A stretch of 35,888 nucleotides of DNA. Source: an uncultured Brachybacterium sp. (lineage in GTDB: Bacteria; Actinomycetota; Actinomycetes; Actinomycetales; Dermabacteraceae). A program made the position numbers and the translations under genes. The DNA lies in assembly GCF_947500705.1 (NCBI RefSeq), contig NZ_CANMSY010000016.1:1-35888 (forward strand), in the 5' to 3' direction. The notes beneath the pieces were generated by a model that did not search any database, was not told the DNA's origin, and saw only the letters and a list, made by a program, of their open reading frames with translations. This document shows positions 8,249 to 16,845 of this stretch, in pieces; position 1 is the first letter of the stretch; each line of letters begins with the position of its first letter.

Positions 8249-10276
8249 TCAGCCGCCGTAGGTCAGGCCGTGCCCGAGCTGGTAGCGGTTGCCGTCGGCG
8301 TCGACGTACACATACGGACGCCCCTGCATGTGCTGCTCCTTGGCGAAGCCGGGGACATCGTTCGGAGACGCGCAGCGACCGTCCTCGTCGACCGCGATCG
8401 CGGCGGCGTCGATCGGGAAGGTGATCGGCAGCTTCCCGGTGGGGGAGAACCCGCCGAGGATCGCCTCGACCATGATCCCGTAGTCGGTCTCGAAGCCCAT
8501 CAGCAGGCCGTCGGCGAGCGGTTCGATGCCGTCGAGCAGCCAGGGGAACAGGGTGTTCAGGCCCACCACCATGGTGTCCACGTGCGTGCGGATGTCGCGG
8601 ACCTTCTCGATGTCCACGTGGGAGTGGTCATCGATGCCGAGGTCGCCGATGCCCACGAACTCGAAGTACGAGCCGATGAAGGGGCGCAGCAGCAGGATCG
8701 CCACGTCCGCGTCGTGGTAGTCGGTGGTGAAGGAGATGCCGGGGTGGGCCTGGGCGAGCCGGCGGCGCAGCGCGTCGAGCTCCTTGACGGTCAGGCCGGT
8801 CGCGAACAGCTCCACGTACACCCGCTTGCCGGCCAGGGACTCGGCGGTCAGAGGCAGCGTCCCGTCATGGTTCTTGGCGAGGACCACGGACTTGAGGTGC
8901 GCGTCCTCCGCGGCGGCGCGGGCCTCGGCGTTCTGCACCACCCGGTCCGCCTCGTCGGGATCCACGTAGGGGTTCTCGAACAGGCCCAGGGCGAACAGCT
9001 CCTCGAGCAGCAGGGCGGCGGCGCCGTCGAGCCGTTCGGAGGTGAAGTGGCCCTTGACGTACGCCTCGCGCACGGAGGCCACATCATTGGTGTCGGCGAA
9101 CATGTCGGTGCCGGCCATCACGGCCCGGCCCACCCGCTCGGGGGTGCTGAGGTCCTCGACTCCCCACGCCATCTTCGAGAGCACGCCGGAGTCGGAGTTG
9201 ATGTAGCCGCGGTGCCCCATGGCGCGCAGCAGGCGCAGCACCTCGCCGTTGAACGCGAAACCGACCTGCTCGAAGTCCGTCAGCCGGCCCTGCGGCGTCG
9301 AGGACTTCTCCTTCGAGGGGATCGAGTAGTACGGCATGATCGAGGAGGTGCCCGCGTCCAGTGCCGCCTGGAACGGCGGCAGGTGGTAGTCCTCCAGCGA
9401 GCCCGGGGTGGGATAGATGTTGAAGCTGCCCTCCGCATAGTGCGGATCGGTGCCGTTCTCGCGAGGGCCGCCGCCGGGGAAGTGCTTGGTGGTCAGCGCG
9501 ACGCCGTCGGCCTCGAGACCGTCCTCTCCCTGGAACCCGCGCACCAGCGCCCCGATCGCCTTGCTGACGAACTCGGGGTCCTCGCCGAGGGTGCCCTGCC
9601 CGCGGAACCAGCGCGGATCGGTGAACACGTCGGCCATGTACATATAGCCCTTGCGCAGGCCCGAGGCGCGCCACTCCGCGCGGGAGTGCGCGGCGAAGGA
9701 CTCGATCACCTCGAGCGAATCAGTGGCGGCGAGGCCCAGGGTGCCCGGCCATTCGGTGAAGGGCTGGTCCTCGGGGGTGCCGCCCATCTTGAAGGCGCCG
9801 GCCTCGTTCTTCGAGTTCGCGGCGACGATCACCGGGATGCCCCAGCGGGAGTCCTCGGCGACCTCGTTCATGGTGTTGATCCAGGTCGCGATACGGGAGC
9901 CGGTGGGCTCCTCACGCAGGATGAAATGGCGGATGTTCAGCTCGGAGATCATCTGCGTGGTGCCCTCGAAGGGGATCCCGGCGCTGGTGTGCGGATCGAG
10001 CTTGATCGGCAGGTACTGCTCGTCGAGCACGCCCTCGTGGCTGGTGAACTCCTTGTTGTGCTGGGAGATGCCCATCGGCCGCGAGGTGATGACCATCAGG
10101 CCGAGCTTCTCGTCCGGAGACATTCTCGAGGCCAGGTCCGCGGCGCGCTCGGCGGGGGTCAGCCGCCAGTCCTCGAAGGGGGTCAGCTCCCCGTCCCCGT
10201 CGAGGTCGCGGAACTTCAGCCCGTCGACCTCGATGATCTGCTTGACCCTGCTCGAAAGTGGCACCTGCTCGGTCAT
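8249..10276 (-). CDS. Glycoside hydrolase family 3 enzyme
   Basis: The 675-aa product is a GH3 beta-glycosidase. The N-terminal (beta/alpha)8 domain covers about residues 40-420, with the substrate-binding KHFPGGGP (264-271) and the probable nucleophile Asp362 in INSDSG; the usual SDW is SDS here. The C-terminal alpha/beta sandwich (about 450-675) holds KNHDGTLPL. There is no signal peptide, so it likely acts in the cytosol on imported oligosaccharides or glycosides. Near the N-terminus DLDGDGELTPFEDW resembles an EF-hand-like dockerin loop. Its ATG overlaps the stop of the isomerase gene (ATGA), so the two are translated together. Substrate cannot be told from sequence. Confidence 0.88.
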   Translation of the reverse strand: MTEQVPLSSRVKQIIEVDGLKFRDLDGDGELTPFEDWRLTPAERAADLASRMSPDEKLGLMVITSRPMGISQHNKEFTSHEGVLDEQYLPIKLDPHTSAGIPFEGTTQMISELNIRHFILREEPTGSRIATWINTMNEVAEDSRWGIPVIVAANSKNEAGAFKMGGTPEDQPFTEWPGTLGLAATDSLEVIESFAAHSRAEWRASGLRKGYMYMADVFTDPRWFRGQGTLGEDPEFVSKAIGALVRGFQGEDGLEADGVALTTKHFPGGGPRENGTDPHYAEGSFNIYPTPGSLEDYHLPPFQAALDAGTSSIMPYYSIPSKEKSSTPQGRLTDFEQVGFAFNGEVLRLLRAMGHRGYINSDSGVLSKMAWGVEDLSTPERVGRAVMAGTDMFADTNDVASVREAYVKGHFTSERLDGAAALLLEELFALGLFENPYVDPDEADRVVQNAEARAAAEDAHLKSVVLAKNHDGTLPLTAESLAGKRVYVELFATGLTVKELDALRRRLAQAHPGISFTTDYHDADVAILLLRPFIGSYFEFVGIGDLGIDDHSHVDIEKVRDIRTHVDTMVVGLNTLFPWLLDGIEPLADGLLMGFETDYGIMVEAILGGFSPTGKLPITFPIDAAAIAVDEDGRCASPNDVPGFAKEQHMQGRPYVYVDADGNRYQLGHGLTYGG

Positions 10277-11154
10277 CGCTGTCCTCCTGTGGTGATGAGT
10301 GATTCGAAGCCCAGCGAGACGAGGTGCCGCCGGCTCGAGGCCAGCGATTCCCAGATGTCCCGCCCGTAGGTCTGGTCCTGCTCGATGAGCAGATGCTGTG
10401 CGCCGGAGGCGATCCCCTGCTCGATGACCGGCTTCCAGTCGAGAGTGCCCTCGCCTACCTCGGCGAACTGCACGACGTCGCCCTGCCAGAAGCGGGAGAA
10501 GGTCTCCAGATCACCGGAATCCCGCGCGTCCAGGACCTCCTCCGGAGGCATCGCGATCCGGAAGTCCTTCAGGTGCACGAGATCGAGTACCCCGTCGAAG
10601 TCCTTCAGGGTGCGTTCGGGGTCCTGCCCGCCGCGCTGGACCCAGTGGCAGTCGATCTCGAACCGCAGATGGGGTGCCTGCTGGCGCAGCCGGTTCAGGA
10701 GCGTCGTGCCCTCACGCTTCGCGAACTCGATGTGGTGGTTGTGGTAGCTGAGGCTGATCCCTCGCTCGGCGAGGCGCTGGGCGTAGTCGTCGACCTCAGC
10801 GGCGAAATCATCGAAGGCCTCCGGGGAGCGCAGCGCCGTCATCGGCATCATGCCGATCCTGATCATCGAGGTGCCCAGGCGCCGGGCATGCTCGACATGG
10901 AGGTCGAAGTCGTCCGCGAGGCTGAGGTCGTCGCTGCCGGGCGGGACGGTGGTCTTGGAGGAGATCGCCGCGACCTCGATGCCGAGGTTCGTGCGCGCGG
11001 CCTCCATGCCGGCGACATTCTCCTCGGTCATCGGGATCTGGGAGACCTCCACCACCTCGAAGCCGGTCTCCTTCACACGCTCCAGCACAGGGACTATGCC
11101 CTGGTCACGAACATGCTCCTTCAGCATCATCAGCTGTATTCCGATGCGGGCCAC
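10273..11154 (-). CDS. Sugar phosphate isomerase/epimerase (xylose isomerase-like TIM barrel)
   Basis: The 293-aa product belongs to the AP endonuclease 2 / xylose isomerase-like TIM-barrel superfamily. Such enzymes bind divalent metals and isomerise or epimerise sugars, inositols or keto-sugars. Visible metal-site segments include SYHNHHIEF, RFEIDCHWVQRGG and LVHLKD, ending with HLLIEQDQTYG. The start is GTG 11154 (reading VARIGIQLMML), with a strong GGAGG 4-9 nt upstream; a longer start at 11232 adds non-family sequence. It is the first gene of the two-gene unit with the GH3 gene, suggesting it processes the sugar the GH3 enzyme releases. Confidence 0.85.
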   Translation of the reverse strand: MARIGIQLMMLKEHVRDQGIVPVLERVKETGFEVVEVSQIPMTEENVAGMEAARTNLGIEVAAISSKTTVPPGSDDLSLADDFDLHVEHARRLGTSMIRIGMMPMTALRSPEAFDDFAAEVDDYAQRLAERGISLSYHNHHIEFAKREGTTLLNRLRQQAPHLRFEIDCHWVQRGGQDPERTLKDFDGVLDLVHLKDFRIAMPPEEVLDARDSGDLETFSRFWQGDVVQFAEVGEGTLDWKPVIEQGIASGAQHLLIEQDQTYGRDIWESLASSRRHLVSLGFESLITTGGQR

Positions 11155-11306
11155 GAGGCACCTCCGGGTCGTTGCAGGGATGCGGCGGTCGACGGCGATG
11201 CCGGAAGGCCGCATGGTGCTCACGGTAGCCATCGATCGGTCTCACCTGGAGCAGTTGTCTCACATTGCCTCGGGGCCTACGCGCCACGGCGGAGAGGTCG
11301 AGGTCG

Positions 11307-11336
11307 TTGCCGAGTGAGGCAGGTCACCGTACGGTG
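11307..11336 (+). promoter_or_regulatory. Leaderless promoter with a palindrome over the -10 box
   Basis: The -35 TTGCCG (11307-11312) and -10 TACGGT (11330-11335) are exactly 17 bp apart, and the ATG of the phosphotransferase gene follows 6 nt later. The -10 is inside a perfect 12-nt palindrome CACCGTACGGTG (11325-11336), a possible repressor site. Because the palindrome is symmetric, TACGGT can also be read on the minus strand. Confidence 0.5.
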
Positions 11337-11341
11337 GCTGG

Positions 11342-12289
11342 ATGACCAGCCTGCCTCGCGAGGCTCCCCTCCTGCCGACGGCCGATCTTCCTGTGGACCT
11401 GCGCCGCGTCGAACTGCTGTGCGCGCGACTGCGCCCTGAAGAGGGGTTCCAGCTCGAACGGATCGACTGGGCGATCGGGCGTGCACCGCGCGGCGAGGGC
11501 TGGGACAACGCGCTCTGGCCGGTGGGCCGGCTGGACGGCAGTCCCCTGGTGCTGAGGGTTGCGCGGCGGGAGTCCGCCCGCGCGCTGCTGGGACGCGAGG
11601 TGACGGTGCTGCGGCGCCTGCGCGGTCTCGGGATCCCGCTCCCGATGGGTCTGCCGGTCATCCTGGCCACTGCCGATGACGCCGTGCTGGTGCGGTGGAT
11701 CGACGGCAGCACCGCGGATGAGGCGCCCCCGCTGCTCCGCGAACACGTTGCGCACGACCTCGCTCAGATGCTCGCCACGATTCATTCCGGTCCCGCACCC
11801 GAGGTCGGCAGGAACCCCGTGCGAGGGGTTCCGCTGAAGAATCGGGAGGCGGCATTCACCGCCGATCTGGAACGTGCCGTCCTGTCGGACGCCCAACGGG
11901 AGCGGGCCGCGGCACGGTGGAGGGCCGGGCTGGCGGCCGGTCTCTGGGAGGGCAGGGACCTGCTGCTGCACGGTGATCCTCACCCGGGGAACGTCGTGGT
12001 CCCGCTGCCGGGGAGGGGAGGACCGGCCTCGCTGATCGACTGGGGCGATACGACGCGCGGCGATCCGGCCAGCGACCTGGGGGGACTGCTGCTGCACCAA
12101 CCCTCGACCTCACTGCTGGAGCGCTATCGCGAATCGGCTACCTGGACCGGGATCGACGACGATCAGATCTGGGACGCGCTGGTCTCCAGGGCGTGGGCGT
12201 GGGGGTCCCGGATGGCTCTCGCGCTGCTCACCGCCTATCCGTCCACGCACAGCCTGGGCGCCGTCGGAAAACGGCTGCTCTCGAGCTGA
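11342..12289 (+). CDS. Phosphotransferase of the aminoglycoside phosphotransferase (APH) fold
   Basis: The 315-aa protein has a protein kinase-like fold. The Brenner motif LLHGDPHPGN carries the catalytic Asp212 and the metal-binding Asn217, and LIDWGDTTRGDPASDL gives the second metal-binding Asp233. The N-lobe includes LVLRVARRES (nucleotide-binding Lys replaced by Arg) and the helix LLGREVTVLRRLRGLGIPLP. The family covers antibiotic kinases, choline, homoserine, fructosamine and small-metabolite kinases; nothing here fixes the substrate, so a resistance role should not be assumed. Its promoter is leaderless and faces away from the GH3/isomerase unit. Confidence 0.8.
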   Translation: MTSLPREAPLLPTADLPVDLRRVELLCARLRPEEGFQLERIDWAIGRAPRGEGWDNALWPVGRLDGSPLVLRVARRESARALLGREVTVLRRLRGLGIPLPMGLPVILATADDAVLVRWIDGSTADEAPPLLREHVAHDLAQMLATIHSGPAPEVGRNPVRGVPLKNREAAFTADLERAVLSDAQRERAAARWRAGLAAGLWEGRDLLLHGDPHPGNVVVPLPGRGGPASLIDWGDTTRGDPASDLGGLLLHQPSTSLLERYRESATWTGIDDDQIWDALVSRAWAWGSRMALALLTAYPSTHSLGAVGKRLLSS

Positions 12290-12526
12290 GGCGGGGCACC
12301 GCCACCGGCCACGCATAACCTGGGAGCGTGCCCGTTGCGCCCCTCACTGCACGTCGCGCGTCATCACCGCACGTCATTGCCACGCCTCGTCGTCGGCGGT
12401 GGCATGGATCAGCTCCTCGAGCTCCTCGAGGTCATCGCACCCGAGCAGGTCCAGGACCTGTTCGGTGCCCTCCGGTGAGAATTCCCCGCGACCCGAGCAG
12501 CGGTCTCCACGTACAGTGGACCCGCC
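12290..12526 (+). other. Intergenic gap upstream of hrpA with an orphan -10 box
   Basis: A -10-like TAACCT (12316-12321) is followed 6 nt later by GTG (12328), the same spacing as at other genes here, but no convincing protein follows. A 24-codon plus-strand frame (12404-12478, MDQLLELLEVIAPEQVQ...) and an antisense frame ending at 12374 (ELEELIHATADDEAWQ) both look protein-like. The antisense one has no start codon. One of them may be a gene remnant. The hrpA -10 box TACAGT lies at 12512-12517. Confidence 0.35.
12512..12517 (+). promoter_or_regulatory. -10 element (TACAGT) of a leaderless hrpA promoter
   Basis: TACAGT ends 9 nt before the hrpA ATG (12527), with no ribosome binding site between, so the message is probably leaderless or nearly so. 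Confidence 0.45.
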
Positions 12527-15500
12527 ATGACCACGCCTTCCTCGACACCCTCTTCGACGCCTGCTTCCGCGCACTCCTCGGCGCCTGCCACCGAGATCTC
12601 CGGGCTGCGCCTGAACTATCCCGCAGAGCTCCCCGTCTCCCAGCAGCGGGGCGACATCCTGGACGCGCTGCGCGAGCACCAGGTGGTCGTGGTCGCCGGT
12701 GCCACCGGGTCCGGAAAGACCACCCAGATCCCCAAGATGCTGCTGGAGCTCGGGTACGGCAAGCGTGGGAAGCTCATCGGCCACACCCAGCCGCGACGGA
12801 TCGCCGCCCGCTCCGTCGCCCAGCGCATCGCGAGCGAACTCGGCGAGAAGCTGGGGGAGGGGACCGTCGGATTCCAGGTCCGCTTCACCCGCGAGACCAG
12901 CCGCAATGCCCGGCTGAAGCTCATGACCGATGGCATCCTGCTGGCGGAGATCGGCCGTGACCGGCTGCTGAAGCGCTATGACGCGATCATCATCGACGAG
13001 GCCCACGAACGGTCCCTGAACATCGACGTGATCCTCGGCTACCTGCGCCAGATCCTGCCCCAGCGGCCGGATCTGAAGGTCGTCATCACCTCGGCCACGA
13101 TCGACCCCGAACGCTTCGCCGAGCACTTCGCGAGCACCTCGCCGTCGGGCGAGAAGCGGCCCGCTCCGATCATCGAGGTCTCCGGCCGCACCTACCCCGT
13201 CGAGATCCGCTACCGCCCCCTGGTGCTCGAGCCGGAGATCGAGGAGGACGACGAGCTCGAGGACATCCACTCCATCGAGCGCGACCTCACCCAGGCCATC
13301 ACCGACGCGGTCGACGAGCTCGCCGCCGAGGGACCCGGCGACATGCTCGTCTTCCTCCCCGGCGAGCGCGAGATCCGGGAGATCTCCGAGGCGCTGACCA
13401 CCCACCTGAACCGCGGCACCCGAGGCAGGGCCGCACTGCCGGTCGAGGTGCTCCCGCTGTTCGGGCGGCTCTCCGCCCAGGACCAGCAGAAGATCTTCTC
13501 CCCGCCGCAGGCCGGCACCTACCGTCGACTCATCCTGTCCACGAACGTCGCCGAGACGTCGCTGACCGTCCCCGGCATCACCTACGTCATCGACTCGGGC
13601 CTGGCCCGCATCTCCCGCTACTCCCAGCGCACCAAGGTGCAGCGCCTCCCCATCGAGCCGATCTCCCAGGCCAGTGCGAACCAGCGCTCGGGCCGCTCGG
13701 GCCGCACCTCCCCGGGCATCGCGATCCGGCTGTTCTCCGAAGAGGACTTCGAGGGCCGCGACGAGTTCACCGAACCCGAGATCCTGCGCACCTCGCTCGC
13801 GTCCGTGGTGCTGCTGATGACCTCGCTGGGCCTCGGCGACGTGGAGTCGTTCCCCTTCGTCGAACCGCCCGCCTCCCGCGCGATCACCGACGGGGTGCGG
13901 CTGCTGGACGAGCTCGGCGCGATCGAGGACGCCCCGGGTGAGCCCGGCGGCCGCCGGCTCACGCGCGTGGGCCGCACCCTGGCCCGCTTCCCGCTGGACC
14001 CGCGGATGGCGCGCATGTTGATCGAGGCGCACCGCCTCGGCGCGCTGCGAGAGGTGCTGATCATCGTCGCCGCGATGTCGATCCAGGACCCGCGCGAACG
14101 GCCGCTGGGCCAGGAGCAGCAGGCGAAGGAGAAGCACAAGCGCTTCGAGGACGAGACCAGCGACTTCCTCGCCTATCTGAATCTCTGGAACCACCTCCAG
14201 GAGCGGCGCAAGGCCCTGTCGAACTCCGCCTTCCGCCGCGAGGTGCGCTCCGAGCACCTGCACTACCTGCGGATCCGCGAATGGTGGGACCTGCACACGC
14301 AGCTCAAGGACATGGCCAAGGATGCCGAGCTCACCCGCAACGACAACGACGCCTCCCCGCAGGCGATCCACCAGGCGCTGCTCGCAGGGCTCCTCAGCCA
14401 CGTGGGCCTGCAGGACGACCGCACCCGGGAGTACGCCGGCGCCCGCGGCGCCCGCTTCGCGCTCTGGCCCGGCTCGGCGCTGTCCAAGAAGCGCCCCGAC
14501 TACGTGATGGTCGCCGAGCTGGTGGAGACCTCCCGGCTCTGGGGTCGCACCGCCGCCCGGATCGATCCGGCCTGGGCGGAGGAGATCGGTTCCCATGTGC
14601 TCAAGCGCTCCCACTCCGCCCCGCACTGGTCCTCGAAGCAGGCCTCCGCGATGGCGCACGAGAAGGTCTCCCTGTTCGGGGTGCCGATCGTGGCGGACCG
14701 CGTCGTGGGCTATGGGCGCATCGATCCCGAGGCCGCCCGGGAGATCTTCCTCCAGAACGCCCTGATCGAAGGGGACTGGCGCACCCGCCACCACTTCTTC
14801 CGCGACAACCGGGCCCTGATCAAGGAGCTCGAGGAGCTCGAGGCGAAGACCCGCCGCCGCGATCTGCTGATCTCCGATGAGCAGCTGTTCAGCTTCTACG
14901 ACCAGCGGATCCCCGCCACGGTCGTCTCCGGCACGCACTTCGACAGCTGGTGGAAGACGCAGCGTCACCAGACCCCGGACCTGCTCACCCTCACCGAGCA
15001 GGACCTGCTCGCGGCCGACGAGGGCGCGCGCGAGGCGATCGCCGCGGACTTCCCCGATGCCTGGGTGCAGGAGGACATCACCCTGCCGCTGAGCTACTCC
15101 TTCGGCGAGGTGGGGGCGAAAGGCGTCGACGGCGTCACTGCGACCGTGCCGCTGGCCGTGCTGAACCGGCTGCAGGATCGGGGCTTCGACTGGCTCGTTC
15201 CCGGCATGCGCGAGGAGCTCGTCACCGAGCTGATCCGCTCCCTGCCCAAGGCCATCCGCCGCCACCTGGTCCCCGCCCCGGAACGCGCCAAGACGGTCGC
15301 CGGGACGCTCCACGACGAGGATCCCGACACCGGGGAGCTGTTCCTCGAAGCCGTCGCCGATGAGCTGGTCGCCCTGCCCGGCGTTCCCGACGACCTCCCG
15401 CTGTACGGTCCTGAGTTCGATCTCGCGAAGCTGCCTCCGCACCTGCGGATGCACTTCCGCGTGGTCGACGACAAGGGCCGACAGATCGGCACCGGTGATG

Positions 15501-16447
15501 ATCTCGAGACGCTCAAGGGGCGGCTCAAGCAGCGCGTGGACGCCTCGGTCTCCGCCCAAGCAGATGACCTGGCCCAGCAGGATCTGCCGAGCTTCCCCGC
15601 CGAGGGCGTGCCGGCGGTGCGGGAATCCACCGTCGGCGGCCTGAAGGTCACCGGCTACCCGGCGCTCGTCGCGCGTCGCGGCGAGGACGGACGCCTGCGG
15701 CAGGTGGATCTCGCCGTGCTCGCCACGGCCGACGAACAGGCGCTCGCCCATCGCGAGGGTGTCATCGCCCTGCTCGACCGCGATCTCGGCGCCGATCTCG
15801 GTGCGGTGCTGAACGCGCTGCCGAATCCGACGAAGCTCGCCGTCGCGGGCTCGGACTACGCCTCGACCGCCGCGCTGCTCGCCGATGCCTCGACGGCGGC
15901 GACGGTGCACCTCGTCGGCTCTGCGGTGGTGCGCACGCGGGCGGAGTACGACGCCCTCCTGGACCGGGTGCGCACCCAGCACGTCGCTCTCGCCGCCCAG
16001 GCGGTGAAGGACGCGGCAGCGGCCCTCGCCACCGCCGGGAAGCTGCACAAGGAGCTCTCGCGGGCCCCATCGCTGGCCGTGCTCTCCCACCTCACCCAGA
16101 TCCGGGAGCACGCCGCCTCGCTGCTGGGGGACGGGTTCATCGCCCGCACCGGCATCACCCACCTCCCGGATCTGCGCCGCTACCTCGAGGCCGATGCGAT
16201 CCGCCTGGACAAGCTGCCCGGCAACCCGCGCCGGGATGAGCAGCTCGCCTGGCAGATCGGAGATCTCCAGCAGCACTGGGCGACGCAGAAGGCCAAGCTC
16301 TCCGCCCGCCGTCGTGCCGAACCCGCCGCCCGCGAGATCGACTGGCTCCTCGAGGAGTTCCGTGTGAGCCTGTTCGCACAGACCCTCGGCACGAAGCAGA
16401 CGGTCTCGGACAAGCGGATCCGCAAGGCGATCTCCGAGCTCGCCTGA
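12527..16447 (+). CDS. hrpA: DEAH-box ATP-dependent RNA helicase HrpA
   Basis: The 1306-aa helicase matches full-length HrpA (about 1300 aa). Motif I GATGSGKT is at 58-65, motif II DEAH at 157-160, motif III SAT at 189-191, and motif VI QRSGRSGR near 390. The helicase-associated and OB-fold domains follow, then the long C-terminal DUF3418 region (about 700-1300). HrpA unwinds RNA and in E. coli has been linked to mRNA processing and to rescuing collided ribosomes. The N-terminus has a Ser/Thr/Pro-rich stretch of about 25 residues before the conserved start. It lies alone, with intergenic gaps on both sides. Confidence 0.95.
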   Translation: MTTPSSTPSSTPASAHSSAPATEISGLRLNYPAELPVSQQRGDILDALREHQVVVVAGATGSGKTTQIPKMLLELGYGKRGKLIGHTQPRRIAARSVAQRIASELGEKLGEGTVGFQVRFTRETSRNARLKLMTDGILLAEIGRDRLLKRYDAIIIDEAHERSLNIDVILGYLRQILPQRPDLKVVITSATIDPERFAEHFASTSPSGEKRPAPIIEVSGRTYPVEIRYRPLVLEPEIEEDDELEDIHSIERDLTQAITDAVDELAAEGPGDMLVFLPGEREIREISEALTTHLNRGTRGRAALPVEVLPLFGRLSAQDQQKIFSPPQAGTYRRLILSTNVAETSLTVPGITYVIDSGLARISRYSQRTKVQRLPIEPISQASANQRSGRSGRTSPGIAIRLFSEEDFEGRDEFTEPEILRTSLASVVLLMTSLGLGDVESFPFVEPPASRAITDGVRLLDELGAIEDAPGEPGGRRLTRVGRTLARFPLDPRMARMLIEAHRLGALREVLIIVAAMSIQDPRERPLGQEQQAKEKHKRFEDETSDFLAYLNLWNHLQERRKALSNSAFRREVRSEHLHYLRIREWWDLHTQLKDMAKDAELTRNDNDASPQAIHQALLAGLLSHVGLQDDRTREYAGARGARFALWPGSALSKKRPDYVMVAELVETSRLWGRTAARIDPAWAEEIGSHVLKRSHSAPHWSSKQASAMAHEKVSLFGVPIVADRVVGYGRIDPEAAREIFLQNALIEGDWRTRHHFFRDNRALIKELEELEAKTRRRDLLISDEQLFSFYDQRIPATVVSGTHFDSWWKTQRHQTPDLLTLTEQDLLAADEGAREAIAADFPDAWVQEDITLPLSYSFGEVGAKGVDGVTATVPLAVLNRLQDRGFDWLVPGMREELVTELIRSLPKAIRRHLVPAPERAKTVAGTLHDEDPDTGELFLEAVADELVALPGVPDDLPLYGPEFDLAKLPPHLRMHFRVVDDKGRQIGTGDDLETLKGRLKQRVDASVSAQADDLAQQDLPSFPAEGVPAVRESTVGGLKVTGYPALVARRGEDGRLRQVDLAVLATADEQALAHREGVIALLDRDLGADLGAVLNALPNPTKLAVAGSDYASTAALLADASTAATVHLVGSAVVRTRAEYDALLDRVRTQHVALAAQAVKDAAAALATAGKLHKELSRAPSLAVLSHLTQIREHAASLLGDGFIARTGITHLPDLRRYLEADAIRLDKLPGNPRRDEQLAWQIGDLQQHWATQKAKLSARRRAEPAAREIDWLLEEFRVSLFAQTLGTKQTVSDKRIRKAISELA

Positions 16448-16845
16448 GATCGGATGAGAGCTGTGGCCGGTGCGGAGCCGAACAGGGCGGGAGCAAAGCC
16501 TGCCGGGCACGGGGTCTCGTTGTGGCGCACGGCACCCACAGCGTGTCAGCGCGGTCACGTGACGAAATCTTTACCTGCCACCGCTGCCAGAGATAACGGC
16601 GGGCGAGCCGGAACGAGCCTCGATCCCCTGCGCGTCCCGATGACCGGCGGGAACGCCCGCAGCGCGCGCGTCTGGTGCCGGGCGCGCTTCGGTCATGGCT
16701 CCCACAAGAGGAGACCCTCCTCGTGGTCGGAGGGAGCGGACGACGTGACCTGCACCCTTCCCTCGCCGTGATCGCTTCGTTACCTTGGCACAGCTCGGGA
16801 TGACCGGGCATCGCCACCGTCTCGGAACGAAGGATCGCCCTCCTC
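16448..16845 (+). promoter_or_regulatory. 398-bp non-coding leader upstream of the lysozyme-like gene
   Basis: No convincing gene is seen. It holds a perfect palindrome GTCACGTGAC (16554-16563), an AT-richer stretch just after it (GAAATCTTTACC), GATAACG (16592-16598) and, near the gene, CGTTACCTT containing a -10-like TACCTT (16781-16786) about 60 nt before the ATG. Mid-region inverted GC-rich segments around 16640-16690 could fold. Long leaders are known before actinobacterial cell-wall hydrolase genes, some with c-di-AMP riboswitches, but the core consensus of that riboswitch was not recognised here. Confidence 0.4.

Noticed and set aside
8240-10369. A 709-codon plus-strand frame antisense to the GH3 gene
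   Set aside because: Composition is low-complexity Gly/Val/His/Leu and it mirrors GH3 codons.
11342-12289. Aminoglycoside resistance gene
   Set aside because: Only the general APH fold is supported; nothing indicates an antibiotic substrate.
12374-16558. A 1394-codon open frame on the minus strand, antisense to hrpA
   Set aside because: The plus strand encodes full-length HrpA with all motifs. Long antisense frames are expected in GC-rich coding DNA, and this one has no recognisable domains.
16448-16845. c-di-AMP (ydaO/yuaA) riboswitch before the lysozyme-like gene
   Set aside because: The characteristic conserved core was not recognised; only the context suggests it.
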